From Emticicia sp037153985 (GTDB lineage Bacteria; Bacteroidota; Bacteroidia; Cytophagales; Spirosomataceae), in contig NZ_JBBAYI010000001.1 of NCBI RefSeq assembly GCF_037153985.1, positions 1,012,229 to 1,076,228 of the forward strand: DNA of 64,000 nucleotides, in the 5' to 3' direction. Below, one piece after another: positions 26,942-35,828 of the stretch (position 1 is the stretch's first letter; every line of letters starts with the position of its first letter). The notes beneath the pieces were generated by a model that ran no database searches, had not been told where the DNA came from, and saw nothing but the letters and a program-made list of their open reading frames with translations. The translations under genes were made by a program, and so were the position numbers.

Positions 26942-28060
26942 TTAATAATCGTTATCAATATTTTTATCGTCAGTCATGCTTAAGAGTGTAGTAGTAGGTA
27001 AAGCTAGTTCTACACCATTTTTTTCAAGTACTTGCATGATACTAAGGTTAATTTCTTCTCTTATGCTCTTGCTTTTCCAGTAATCGGGTGTGGCTGCCAT
27101 AAACACCACCATTATATTAATTGAATAGTCGCCGATAGCGTCTAATTTAACATGCCCACCTGTACTTATTTCTGCGTGATTATCAATTAAGGTTTGTACT
27201 TCTTCTATCACCTGTTTTACCTGCTGAATTGAGGCATCTAGTTTTAAACGGACAAAAAACTTATGCCTGCGCTCCATCCGTTGCGATATATTATTGAGCG
27301 ACTGCGATACCAGCATCTGGTTGGGTACTACCACCAGACTACCATCTACGTGCCTGATACGTGTACTCCGAAACCCTACTTTTTCAATTTTACCTATCAT
27401 ATCGCCCAGTTCTATGTCATCTCCAACAATAAATGGCTGTTCTGTAAAAAGCGTAAATGAGGCAAAAAGGTTTTCGAGTGTTGCCCGTGCGGCCAAAGCT
27501 AAAGCCACCCCACCAATACCAAGCCCTGTTATTAAACTGATTACATCTTGTTTAAAAACAAAGCCTAAAACCAAAAAAAACGACGAAAAAGCTATCAGAA
27601 CGATGAGTATGTCTCTGAAAAAAGGAATTAGCTGCGCATCTTTCTTTGATTCGGTTTCCTCAGCGTGTTTCAGATACACAAGGGCAAAAAACCGTATAAG
27701 TCGAATAATAAGCCACGTAATACCAACTACAAAAAGGGTATCGAGCAAACGGTCAATAAAATCAGATACCCGCATTTTTCCGAAAGGAATAATACGCCAC
27801 TTCCGTGGGAATATAATTTCATTAACTGCACTATAAATAATGAACAGGGTTATCAGAAATTCGACTGGGTTGCGTAGTAAGGTAACAAAATCGGCCACAG
27901 GCACATCTTTTGATTCCTTTTTTATCATGCGGTAGACTATCCGGCTTACTAATACCGACAACACCCTTTTAAACAAGAAACCAACTATTAATATTCCTAA
28001 AAACCAAAGCCAGTTCTCAACAGAATTATACAAGAAAGTAGTTCTGAGAAATTTATTCAT
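26942..28060 (-). CDS. MscS family mechanosensitive ion channel
   Basis: The 372-residue membrane protein has about four or five hydrophobic segments. The MscS pore-lining helix region (ITGLGIGGVALALAARATLENLFASFTLF) is followed by the beta domain (FIVGDDIELGDMIGKIEKVGFRSTRIRHVDGSLVVVPN). The C-terminal alpha/beta domain ends with LPTTTLL. It acts as an osmotic pressure-release channel in the inner membrane. It is followed 16 bases later by the SDR gene. Confidence 0.93.
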   Translation of the reverse strand: MNKFLRTTFLYNSVENWLWFLGILIVGFLFKRVLSVLVSRIVYRMIKKESKDVPVADFVTLLRNPVEFLITLFIIYSAVNEIIFPRKWRIIPFGKMRVSDFIDRLLDTLFVVGITWLIIRLIRFFALVYLKHAEETESKKDAQLIPFFRDILIVLIAFSSFFLVLGFVFKQDVISLITGLGIGGVALALAARATLENLFASFTLFTEQPFIVGDDIELGDMIGKIEKVGFRSTRIRHVDGSLVVVPNQMLVSQSLNNISQRMERRHKFFVRLKLDASIQQVKQVIEEVQTLIDNHAEISTGGHVKLDAIGDYSINIMVVFMAATPDYWKSKSIREEINLSIMQVLEKNGVELALPTTTLLSMTDDKNIDNDY

Positions 28061-28080
28061 TATAAAACACCAGTTAATAA

Positions 28081-29067
28081 TTAATGATTTGCCGTTTGCT
28101 GTACAAAATCCAGCACGTGTTTTTCAACCCATGTTTCGTCAGAGTCTGGCAACATAAAACCAACATGACCCCCAAAATTAAGTATCTGTAAAAATAAATA
28201 TGGGTTGTGTTCAGCATCGCCGAGGTCCAGACATTCAGGCGAAAGAAAAGGGTCATTTTGTGCCTGAACTATTAAAGTAGGCACCTTGATATTTTTCAGA
28301 AAAGGTTTTGCACCAGCTTTCCGGTAAAAATCATGCGCATCTTTAAAGCCATACATTCTGGCCGTATAGCGGTTATCAAACTGCTCGAAGTTCTTTATTT
28401 TTTCATACCCATCATGATTCAAGAGGTCATTTTTGGGGTGTTGCAATGCCTTTTCTCTGATTTTCTTTCCGAGCTTATTAATAAAGCGTTTCATATAGAA
28501 ACGCCTGCCGGGTTTATATAATTCAAAAACGGAGGTATATAAATCAAGCGGGACCGATACTGCCACCCCAAATTTTACCTGAGCAGGTACGCTTTCGGGG
28601 TTATCGCCCAATATACGCAGGGTCATGCTTCCACCCATACTAAAACCAACCAGCACCACTTCTTCATACTGATATTGCTCAATGGCATAGTTTATTACAA
28701 AACGGATATCGTCTACATCGCCATGATGATAAAACTTAGGTAGCCTGTTCATTTCACCGCTACAACTACGGCAGTTCCAGCCCAGCCCGTCATAGCCGTT
28801 ATCGTTAAATTTCTTAATCATGCCTGTTACATAGTGCCGTGTTGAGTCTCCTTCTAGGCCATGTGTAACAATTACAAGTTTTTTCCCTCTTTGCTTATGC
28901 ACTAGTGACCAGTCTAAATCAAGGAAATCACTATCGGGTAACTCTACGCGTTCGCGCTGGTAAGTAACCGGAATTTTCCTGAATAAACTTGGATAAATAG
29001 TTTGAACATGGGCATTGAATTGCCATTTCGGGGGGCGATAGTCAGTATTGACAGGTAAAACTGGCAT
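28081..29067 (-). CDS. YheT-family alpha/beta hydrolase
   Basis: The 328-residue protein has the YheT start (PPKWQFNAHVQTIYPSLFR) and the oxyanion segment VTHGLEGDSTRHY. The nucleophile elbow is GFSMGGS, the acid region is AQNDPFLSP, and the catalytic His is in FGGHVGFM. Members are hydrolases or esterases of unclear natural substrate. It is 20 bases upstream of the MscS channel gene and probably co-transcribed. Confidence 0.9.
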   Translation of the reverse strand: MPVLPVNTDYRPPKWQFNAHVQTIYPSLFRKIPVTYQRERVELPDSDFLDLDWSLVHKQRGKKLVIVTHGLEGDSTRHYVTGMIKKFNDNGYDGLGWNCRSCSGEMNRLPKFYHHGDVDDIRFVINYAIEQYQYEEVVLVGFSMGGSMTLRILGDNPESVPAQVKFGVAVSVPLDLYTSVFELYKPGRRFYMKRFINKLGKKIREKALQHPKNDLLNHDGYEKIKNFEQFDNRYTARMYGFKDAHDFYRKAGAKPFLKNIKVPTLIVQAQNDPFLSPECLDLGDAEHNPYLFLQILNFGGHVGFMLPDSDETWVEKHVLDFVQQTANH

Positions 29068-29124
29068 AATTCATGAGATAATTAAAGTTGTCAGACAAGA
29101 TTGATACAATATCATTGACAGTTT

Positions 29125-30069
29125 TCAAATCCATTTTTTGCGTTTAAAGAAAATCAGGAAGGCCATTGATGAACCTACCATCATTAAAATGGCAATCCAG
29201 AATCCGTAAGGATGGTTGAGCGAGGGGATTATCTGATAGTTCATACCGAAAATACCCGCGATTAGTGTCGGCGGAAGAAAAACGATGGTCACAACCGTAA
29301 AAATCTTGATAATTTCGTTTTGTTCCAGATTAATAAGCCCCATAAATGTATCCTGCAAATACTCTAAACGCTCAAAGTTGAATGTTGTGTATTCGAGCAG
29401 AGAAGTAATATCTTTCAGTACTATTCTTAAACGTTCCTTGCGGTCTTCGGGGAAATACGTACTTCTCAGAATCTGCGAAAGTACCCTTTGTTTATCAATA
29501 ATGCTTTCCCGAATCATCATGGTGTTTTCCTGAAGATTATTTATTTTCAGTAGGGCATCTTGCTTCGGTTTTTTCTCACGACTTAAAGCCTTGCTGATAT
29601 TTTTTACCTCTTTTGTCATAGCTTCGAGCAAGTCAGCATCAGACTCGATACGTGTTTCAAGCAAAATAAGCAAGATGTCTACGCCATCTTTAAAAACCTC
29701 TTCACCCAACTTAATTTTCTTGACAGTATCGGCAAAAGTTCTGGAATCTCCGTAGCGATAGGTAAACAGAACGTTATCTCGAATGAGGAATGAAACCGGA
29801 TAAAAATGATAACCGTCGTGGTCTGATTTCAGGAAGTTCGAGTTAGCATTAATTGTATTGTTCTGTTCAAAATAACGCGCACTACTCTCAATTTCCACTA
29901 TTTCCTGCGGTGTCTGAAAACTAATATCGCATTTTGTTTCTATCCACTCCTCTTCTTCTTGTGAAGCTGATTGTAAATCGACCCACATTAAGTTTTTAAG
30001 ATGCCCCAATTCACGTACATCTGTTTCTTTCTTGACCTGTTTGCCCTCCTTATAAAAAATACGTACCAT
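29125..30069 (-). CDS. corA: CorA-family magnesium/divalent cation transporter
   Basis: The 314-residue protein has an N-terminal cytoplasmic domain, a long stalk helix and two C-terminal membrane segments. The selectivity-loop motif GMN (GIFGMNYQ) lies between them, followed by the Gly-Phe-Trp of the second helix and a basic KRKKW tail. It acts as a pentameric magnesium channel of the inner membrane. No regulatory RNA element was seen upstream. Confidence 0.93.
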   Translation of the reverse strand: MVRIFYKEGKQVKKETDVRELGHLKNLMWVDLQSASQEEEEWIETKCDISFQTPQEIVEIESSARYFEQNNTINANSNFLKSDHDGYHFYPVSFLIRDNVLFTYRYGDSRTFADTVKKIKLGEEVFKDGVDILLILLETRIESDADLLEAMTKEVKNISKALSREKKPKQDALLKINNLQENTMMIRESIIDKQRVLSQILRSTYFPEDRKERLRIVLKDITSLLEYTTFNFERLEYLQDTFMGLINLEQNEIIKIFTVVTIVFLPPTLIAGIFGMNYQIIPSLNHPYGFWIAILMMVGSSMAFLIFFKRKKWI

Positions 30070-30128
30070 GAGTCAAAAGAGTTTATATGCCAACCACTAT
30101 GCAATAGGATGCCCTGAATACACCTTTT

Positions 30129-30698
30129 TTACTGAGCTAACACGAGTTGTTCTATCACTTCAGGAAAATGCTTATGTTCCAGAACCTGTACTTTCGCGGC
30201 GATGTCTTCGGCAGAATCATTTGCAGCAATCTCACATTTAGCCTGAAATATTATTTTTCCTTCGTCGTAATGTTCATTGACAAAATGAATAGTTATGCCA
30301 GATTCAGTTTCTTTATTTGCCAACACGGCTTCATGCACAAAATGCCCCCACATACCTTGTCCGCCATATTTAGGTAATAATGCCGGATGAATATTAATAA
30401 TCCGGTTCGGATAAGCCTTTATCAGATTATCGGGTATTAGCCATAAAAAACCTGCCAGTATTACCCAATCAATGCCCTGTTTTTTCAGGATATTAACAAT
30501 CTTATCGGTTCTTGTGAATGTTTTTTTGTCAAAAACAATCGTTGGTACGCCTAGTTTTTTTCCTCTTTCTATGATACCAGCCTGAGCATTATTAGTAAGA
30601 AAGAAGTCTACACTAATTTGCTGGCTTGATTCAAAATAGTTTACAATTTTTTCGGCATTACTCCCTGAGCCGGAAGCAAATATGGCAATGCGTTTCAT
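30129..30698 (-). CDS. purN: Phosphoribosylglycinamide formyltransferase
   Basis: The 189-residue enzyme carries out the third step of purine synthesis, using 10-formyltetrahydrofolate. The phosphate-binding start is ASGSGSNAEKI. Catalytic residues are Asn102 and His104 (IINIHPALLPKYGGQGMWGHFVH) and Asp145 (HYDEGKIIFQ). The length is typical. A perfect 9-bp inverted repeat lies 15-41 bases upstream of its ATG. Confidence 0.95.
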   Translation of the reverse strand: MKRIAIFASGSGSNAEKIVNYFESSQQISVDFFLTNNAQAGIIERGKKLGVPTIVFDKKTFTRTDKIVNILKKQGIDWVILAGFLWLIPDNLIKAYPNRIINIHPALLPKYGGQGMWGHFVHEAVLANKETESGITIHFVNEHYDEGKIIFQAKCEIAANDSAEDIAAKVQVLEHKHFPEVIEQLVLAQ

Positions 30699-30712
30699 TC
30701 TTTATTTATAAT

Positions 30713-30739
30713 GATAATACCTCGTTCGGGGGTATTATC
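30713..30739. promoter_or_regulatory. Inverted repeat in the purN leader
   Basis: GATAATACC-N9-GGTATTATC is a perfect 9-bp inverted repeat close upstream of purN. It may be an operator or an mRNA hairpin. Confidence 0.45.
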
Positions 30740-31046
30740 CAGATGGATACTTTACTGTAAGTGTCTATTTTCATGAACCTCATATATGACCTTACAGAAT
30801 GCGAATCACGGAATTTTTTTTTAAAATTTTAAATTTTCGTCCATAAAAAACAGGTATTGCCCAAACAAAAAGGGGCAAATAAAAGCTGGCAATAAAAAAC
30901 CCCACTCTTTGTTTTTTTCTCAGTTCTATGCCACAGGGCTTCTGTTAACGCCTGTGCTGTTGAGATAAAAACGCCGATGGGGCTTCTTGAAGTATTATTA
31001 AATATTAAACGCAAACAAGCAAGGATTACTCACTTGCTGGCAAGCT
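30740..31046. other. Intergenic region without a supported gene
   Basis: An open frame of about 60 codons on the minus strand (30829-31014) shows no family likeness. The stretch has an 8-10 base T-run near 30822 and short GGGG/CCCC pairings that may end the helix-hairpin-helix transcript. Nothing further is supported. Confidence 0.4.
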
Positions 31047-31568
31047 TTACCGACGCCCTTTATAGAGTTCGTCCTGCCATTTTTTTAGTTCATCCCATTT
31101 TCCATCACGGGCTAGTGCTGCCTGCTCGGCCCAAGTGCCAGGGTCATGAATCTGAAACCTTGAGCCTTCTTTCTCCAAAATTTCTTTCATTCTTGAAACC
31201 GGCGTTGAAGCCAGTTCGTCAAAGGTATAAATTCCGGCTTTATTAAATAGCCCCTCTATTTTCGGGCCTATTCCTTCAACAATTTTCAGGTCGTCTTTGG
31301 CCGACTGAGTAAGAGGCGGAGCTATGCCGGCCGCTATACCTGTGGTAACATTGGTAGCCGAGGCATCAGGCACAACAGGAGCCTTTAATTTCCGACAGGC
31401 CTCCAGCTCGCCTTCCAGAAAAGTAATTCTGTTATGCATTTCGGTACTTTTATTTTTCCATTTACTTACTTCACGGTTCATGAACCACCAGAGTAATAAA
31501 AGAGGCAATAGCCAGAAAAACAGAATATCCCAAGGGAAGTTAGTAAATAAACATTTTAAGTTTTCCAT
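31047..31568 (-). CDS. Membrane-anchored helix-hairpin-helix protein
   Basis: The 173-residue protein has an N-terminal membrane segment (DILFFWLLPLLLLWWFM). A short coiled coil (about 35-60) and an Ala/Pro/Thr linker precede a helix-hairpin-helix domain (about 95-160: DDLKIVEGIGPKIEGLFNKAGIYTFDELA), as in 'flap endonuclease-1-like 5' DNA nuclease' annotations. DNA binding is suggested by the fold, but a membrane anchor makes catalytic action doubtful. It follows the OmpA-like gene by 14 bases and is probably co-transcribed with it. Confidence 0.82.
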   Translation of the reverse strand: MENLKCLFTNFPWDILFFWLLPLLLLWWFMNREVSKWKNKSTEMHNRITFLEGELEACRKLKAPVVPDASATNVTTGIAAGIAPPLTQSAKDDLKIVEGIGPKIEGLFNKAGIYTFDELASTPVSRMKEILEKEGSRFQIHDPGTWAEQAALARDGKWDELKKWQDELYKGRR

Positions 31569-31582
31569 TTTTATAATAGCAT

Positions 31583-32140
31583 TTATAGTGGTTTAACATG
31601 GGAAGTACCTTCTTTTAACCTAATACTAACCCGACGGTTCTTTGCTTTTCCTGCTTCGGTATCATTGGTGGCAATGGCATCTTTTTTCCCCTTTCCCTCG
31701 GTTATCATCTGAACGGCTTTAATTCCATCATTAACTAGCAGGCTTTTTACTTCGTTAGCTCTTGCAAGAGAAAGTTGCTGATTCGTTTCTTCTGAGCCAT
31801 CTCCATCGGTATAACCTGTAAGAATCAGTACCTTGTCGGGATGCTCGGCCAGATACTTTTTCGCGGTCAGCAAAAATGTATCAATCTTTGGTGTTCTTAC
31901 TATGCCCGACTTGCCAGACGCAAAGTAAACATCAATTGGCTGAAAAAGAATTTTCTCTTCTTCCGTATATACTGCTGTGTCAGCATTAATAGTAGCCTTT
32001 GTGCTTGAGTCGGCCAGTATATGCCCTTCAACATCGGCAGCAACCCCACTATAACAGTAAGGTCTGCGGTTGCAATTCCAGAACCAACTATATGCCAAAG
32101 CCCATAACAGAATCAGAAGAAGAATCAGGAATCTGTTCAT
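31583..32140 (-). CDS. OmpA family protein with N-terminal membrane anchor
   Basis: The protein has 185 residues from the ATG at 32140, which starts the hydrophobic anchor MNRFLILLLILLWALAYSWFW. An upstream in-frame start would place 15 extra residues before it. The C-terminal OmpA/MotB peptidoglycan-binding domain (about 75-175) contains FASGKSGIVRTPKIDTFL, LTGYTDGDGSEETNQQLSLARANEVKSLL and the Arg/Lys-rich NRRVSIRL end. It likely tethers the envelope to peptidoglycan. It forms a two-gene unit with the helix-hairpin-helix protein. Confidence 0.87.
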   Translation of the reverse strand: MNRFLILLLILLWALAYSWFWNCNRRPYCYSGVAADVEGHILADSSTKATINADTAVYTEEEKILFQPIDVYFASGKSGIVRTPKIDTFLLTAKKYLAEHPDKVLILTGYTDGDGSEETNQQLSLARANEVKSLLVNDGIKAVQMITEGKGKKDAIATNDTEAGKAKNRRVSIRLKEGTSHVKPL

Positions 32141-32406
32141 TTTGATTAATAAGTTTAGGTAAAATGGTATAACGATAGCATTCAAACAGGAAATGTAGTA
32201 AAAAGTAATGTAACCACAAGTATATGGCTATGATTTTCTTATTAACTTTAACATATAACCTTTTGTTTTTTAGCGTAAGCGGAGCGTTTTGCCAGCTTAT
32301 TTGTGTCAGAAACCACCCTGATGCGAAGTCTTCATAAATTAATTTCTGAAAATGCGCTAAAAAGATTAATTTTGAGCACCACCAAATTTATTCAGTTTTA
32401 TTTTTA

Positions 32407-33336
32407 ATGGAATCAATCAAAGTTTTTGCCCCTGCTACCGTAGCTAATGTTGCCTGTGGTTTCGATATCTTCGGATTTGCTGTTGATGCTCCCGGAGATG
32501 AGGTTATTGTTCGTAAACGTTCTGATAAGCAGGTAGTAATTACGAAAATCAGCGGTGATGAGGGTAAACTTACGCTTGATGCCACTAAAAATGCTGTTAC
32601 GGTTCCTATTCTGACTTTTCTGAAAAAAAATGGCATTGAACAAGGGTTCGACATTGAGTTGCATAAAAAAATGCCTTTGGGTAGTGGGCTTGGCAGCAGT
32701 TCGGCTAGTTCGGTGGCGGGTGTATTTGCCGTTAATGAGCTTTTAGGAAAACCTCTGGAAACCAAACTGTTGTTACCTTTTTCGATGGAAGGCGAACGGG
32801 TTGCCTGTGGTTCGGCACACGCCGATAACGTTGCTCCGGCACTAATGGGTGGTTTTGTTGTTATCAGAAGTTATAATCCGCTTGATTTTTTTAATGTTCC
32901 TACACCGCCCGAATTATTTGTTACGATTGTACATCCTGATATTGAGGTAAACACTAAAGATGCCCGACACATTCTTCGTAATGAGGTATCAATGAAGAAC
33001 ACTATTGCTCAAATGGGCAATGTAGCCGGAATGATAGCAGGCTTAATGCAGTCAGACTATGACCTGATAGCCCGCTCAATGGTAGACTTCATTATTGAAC
33101 CAGTAAGGGCAATCCTGATTCCTGAATTCTGGGAGGTAAAACACGCAGCTTTAGAAGCCGGAGCATTAGGTTGTAGCATATCGGGCGCAGGGCCTTCGAT
33201 ATTTGCTTTTAGCAAAGGCCGCGAAACAGCCGAAAAAGTGGCTATGGCTATGAAAAGTACTTTTGAAAAAGCCAGTATCCACGGCAATGCGTATGTGTCA
33301 GGAGTAAACCAAGCTGGCCCAAAAGTGATTAATTAA
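32407..33336 (+). CDS. thrB: Homoserine kinase
   Basis: The 309-residue GHMP kinase has the ATP-binding motif PLGSGLGSSSASSVAG at about residues 91-106. The N-terminal VFAPATVANVACGFDIFGFAV substrate segment and the C-terminal GCSISGAGPSIFAF motif are present. It phosphorylates homoserine for threonine synthesis and competes with metX for substrate. It stands alone here without thrA or thrC. Confidence 0.94.
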   Translation: MESIKVFAPATVANVACGFDIFGFAVDAPGDEVIVRKRSDKQVVITKISGDEGKLTLDATKNAVTVPILTFLKKNGIEQGFDIELHKKMPLGSGLGSSSASSVAGVFAVNELLGKPLETKLLLPFSMEGERVACGSAHADNVAPALMGGFVVIRSYNPLDFFNVPTPPELFVTIVHPDIEVNTKDARHILRNEVSMKNTIAQMGNVAGMIAGLMQSDYDLIARSMVDFIIEPVRAILIPEFWEVKHAALEAGALGCSISGAGPSIFAFSKGRETAEKVAMAMKSTFEKASIHGNAYVSGVNQAGPKVIN

Positions 33337-33837
33337 ATTTTAATGTGTTATTTGAAACATATCTGAAGAAATATCTGTTATATTAGCAGCTGTAAATCAG
33401 GATATTAAAGATATTACTTTTGTTCTACTAAGATTGCTTATAGAATTATACCTATTTCTATAAAAAATATTGTCAAAATATATTGACAAATCGAAATAAT
33501 CGTTATATAATTGCACCCAAATCCGAGTAAAACTTCAATAGGCTTTCTGTTTTAAGAAATTACCTTCTTTGAATCAGTCTGATTAGTTTCTGAAATTACA
33601 ATCCAATAACTTGCTAATTTCTCGTTTGGGAGTTTTTTTATTTTAGGCGAAAAGAACAATAAAAGATATAATTAAAAGCTCCAGTTAAAGTAAAATACTG
33701 ATTATCAATAGTTTTCAAATACTGCTCGTAATTTGCTTTCAACTGTTCACTAGACTTATTAATGTCCTTATCTTAATTTTCAGCATCAATTTTAACCGCT
33801 AAGTATCGTATAAAAACGTATCGTTTAATTCTCACGT
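33337..33837. other. Long leader region upstream of rho
   Basis: This 501-base AT-rich gap holds a promoter at 33483-33511 and a transcript leader of about 320 bases. Near 33620-33640 a weak CTCG/GGAG hairpin precedes a run of seven T residues (GGGAGTTTTTTTATTTT), a possible attenuator. No open reading frame is convincing. Confidence 0.45.
33483..33511 (+). promoter_or_regulatory. Promoter of rho
   Basis: TTGACA at 33483-33488 and TATAAT at 33506-33511 with a 17-base spacer match the E. coli sigma-70 consensus exactly. Read in the Bacteroidota way it is TTG-N20-TATAATTG, one change from TAnnTTTG. Confidence 0.65.
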
Positions 33838-35568
33838 ATGTATACATCAGAAGAACTGAATCTGAAACTTCTATCAGAGTTAAGAAAAATTTGTATTGAA
33901 CTGGGCATCAAGGATGTCCGCAATGGTGCCAAAAATGAGCTCATTGCAAAAATATTGGAACAACAATCCAACAAATCAACTTTTAATATGCCAAAAGAAG
34001 TAGCCGATGAATCGGCCGCAGGTTTTGAAACCCCACTATTTAAAGATAAGGCACCCAAAACCCGTAACCGATTGCCCAAAACAGGAGACTCGAAGGCCAC
34101 AGACCTTGCCCCTGTTGCCAAAGAAATACCAAGAAAACAAGGCGAGAAGAAAACTTTTGACAAGCCTGCCGCAGCCGACTTATTTAAAGAAACCCCTTCT
34201 ACTTCTTCAGTTATCGAAAATACTTCTCTTCCTCCTTCCGATATAGCTTTAGACCCCGAATTAGAACCATTATTAAATCTCGAAGAAGCCGAAGATTTTG
34301 ATTTATCTCAAATCGACGCAGAAATGAGCGAATATGAGGGCCTAACCGATGATATTGTACCAGATATTGTTGAACCCAAAGAAGATAAAAGATTTGTTGA
34401 CGACTATACGAAGGTCATAAAAAAACAATTTAATAATTTAATTAAAGAGTTTGACGGCCTCATCGAAAACGAAGGAGTACTTGAAATTATGCAGGAAGGT
34501 GGATATGGTTTCCTACGTTCGGCCGACTATAATTATCTTGCTAGCCCTGATGATATTTATGTTTCACCTTCGCAAATAAAATTATTTGGTTTAAAAACAG
34601 GTGACACTGTAAAAGGAGCTATTCGCCCACCCAAAGAAGGTGAAAAGTATTTTGCATTACTGAAAGTATTATCAGTAAATGGTAAAACTACCGAAGAAAT
34701 CCGTGACCGTATTCCGTTCGAATACCTTACGCCTCTATTCCCCGAAGAACACATTAAATTAAGTAGCAAACCTGATATTTATTCTACACGCGTACTTGAT
34801 TTGTTTGCCCCTATCGGAAAAGGACAACGTGGGATGATTGTGGCACAACCCAAGACAGGTAAAACTGTATTGCTGAAAGAAATTGCTAATGCAATTACTC
34901 GTAATCACCCAGAGATTTACCTTATTATTCTGCTAATTGACGAACGCCCTGAAGAGGTTACAGATATGCAACGAAGCGTTCGGGCAGAGGTAATTTCATC
35001 TACTTTTGACGAAACCGCCGACCGCCACGTGAAAGTTTCTGGTCTTGTACTGGAAAAAGCCAAACGCCTTGTTGAGTGTGGCCACGATGTGGTTATTCTT
35101 CTTGACTCCATTACGCGTCTGGCACGTGCTTATAACACGGTTATTCCATCGTCAGGAAAAATATTATCGGGTGGTGTTGATGCCAACGCATTACACAAAC
35201 CTAAAAGATTTTTCGGAGCTGCCCGTAATGTAGAAAATGGTGGTTCGCTTACAATTATTGCTACCGCCCTTATTGACACTGGTTCAAAAATGGATGAGGT
35301 AATTTTTGAAGAGTTTAAAGGAACAGGTAACATGGAGTTACAGCTCGACCGCAAACTTTCAAATAAACGTGTGTATCCGGCAATTGATATTCTGGCATCA
35401 GGTACACGTCGCGAAGATTTATTAATGGATAAAGAAACGCTTCAGAAAGTGTGGTTACTTCGTAAATATATGGCTGATATGAACCCAATGGAAACAATGG
35501 AGTTCTTGCTCGATAAAATGAAAGGAACCCGCAACAATGAGGAGTTCCTGATGACAATGAACCGATAA
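33838..35568 (+). CDS. rho: Transcription termination factor Rho
   Basis: The 576-residue hexameric RNA helicase is longer than E. coli Rho (about 419) because of a Bacteroidota-style insertion. It has an N-terminal Rho_N domain (residues 1-45), an acidic and Lys/Pro-rich linker (about 46-190), and the RNA-binding cold-shock-like domain (about 215-285, GYGFLRSADYNYL). The ATPase core has a P-loop at about 336-343 (AQPKTGKTV), DERPEEVTDM, and the Q/R-loop region DSITRLARAYN with SGKILSGGVDANAL. The long leader suggests autoregulation by attenuation, as known for rho elsewhere; that is inference. Confidence 0.96.
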   Translation: MYTSEELNLKLLSELRKICIELGIKDVRNGAKNELIAKILEQQSNKSTFNMPKEVADESAAGFETPLFKDKAPKTRNRLPKTGDSKATDLAPVAKEIPRKQGEKKTFDKPAAADLFKETPSTSSVIENTSLPPSDIALDPELEPLLNLEEAEDFDLSQIDAEMSEYEGLTDDIVPDIVEPKEDKRFVDDYTKVIKKQFNNLIKEFDGLIENEGVLEIMQEGGYGFLRSADYNYLASPDDIYVSPSQIKLFGLKTGDTVKGAIRPPKEGEKYFALLKVLSVNGKTTEEIRDRIPFEYLTPLFPEEHIKLSSKPDIYSTRVLDLFAPIGKGQRGMIVAQPKTGKTVLLKEIANAITRNHPEIYLIILLIDERPEEVTDMQRSVRAEVISSTFDETADRHVKVSGLVLEKAKRLVECGHDVVILLDSITRLARAYNTVIPSSGKILSGGVDANALHKPKRFFGAARNVENGGSLTIIATALIDTGSKMDEVIFEEFKGTGNMELQLDRKLSNKRVYPAIDILASGTRREDLLMDKETLQKVWLLRKYMADMNPMETMEFLLDKMKGTRNNEEFLMTMNR

Positions 35569-35811
35569 TCAGGTATTTTTGATGATTTTCTTTGACCTGA
35601 TAATATCATCCTGATTAACAATCACAAAATAAATACCTTCTGGAAGCCCTGCTAAATCAAAATCATGCAGGGCTTTTGTGTGTATTTCCTCCTGCAAGAT
35701 TTTTCCGGCCAGATTTGATAACTGAAAACGCGTTTCTACTCCGGGTGGTACTTTTACATACACCTTTTCGTCAGGTTCATTATAGAATATTACTAGTTCG
35801 TCTTTTCTCAT
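35569..35811 (-). CDS. Stand-alone T9SS type A sorting-domain-like small protein
   Basis: The 80-residue protein almost wholly matches the pattern of a type A C-terminal sorting domain: VYVKVPPGVETRFQLSNLAGKIL, LAGLPEGIYFVIV, and a basic end IRSKKIIKNT. It has no signal peptide and no cargo domain upstream. Its stop abuts the rho stop base to base. It lies 17 bases downstream of the GH13 gene in the same direction, so it may be co-transcribed with it. It could be a cytoplasmic remnant of a lost secreted protein, or the fold may be used differently. Confidence 0.7.
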   Translation of the reverse strand: MRKDELVIFYNEPDEKVYVKVPPGVETRFQLSNLAGKILQEEIHTKALHDFDLAGLPEGIYFVIVNQDDIIRSKKIIKNT

Positions 35812-35828
35812 AACAGATTTTACTTAAC

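Noticed and set aside
30829..31014. A 61-codon minus-strand frame between purN and the helix-hairpin-helix gene
   Set aside because: It has no recognisable domain and low-complexity T-rich surroundings. It overlaps the likely terminator region.
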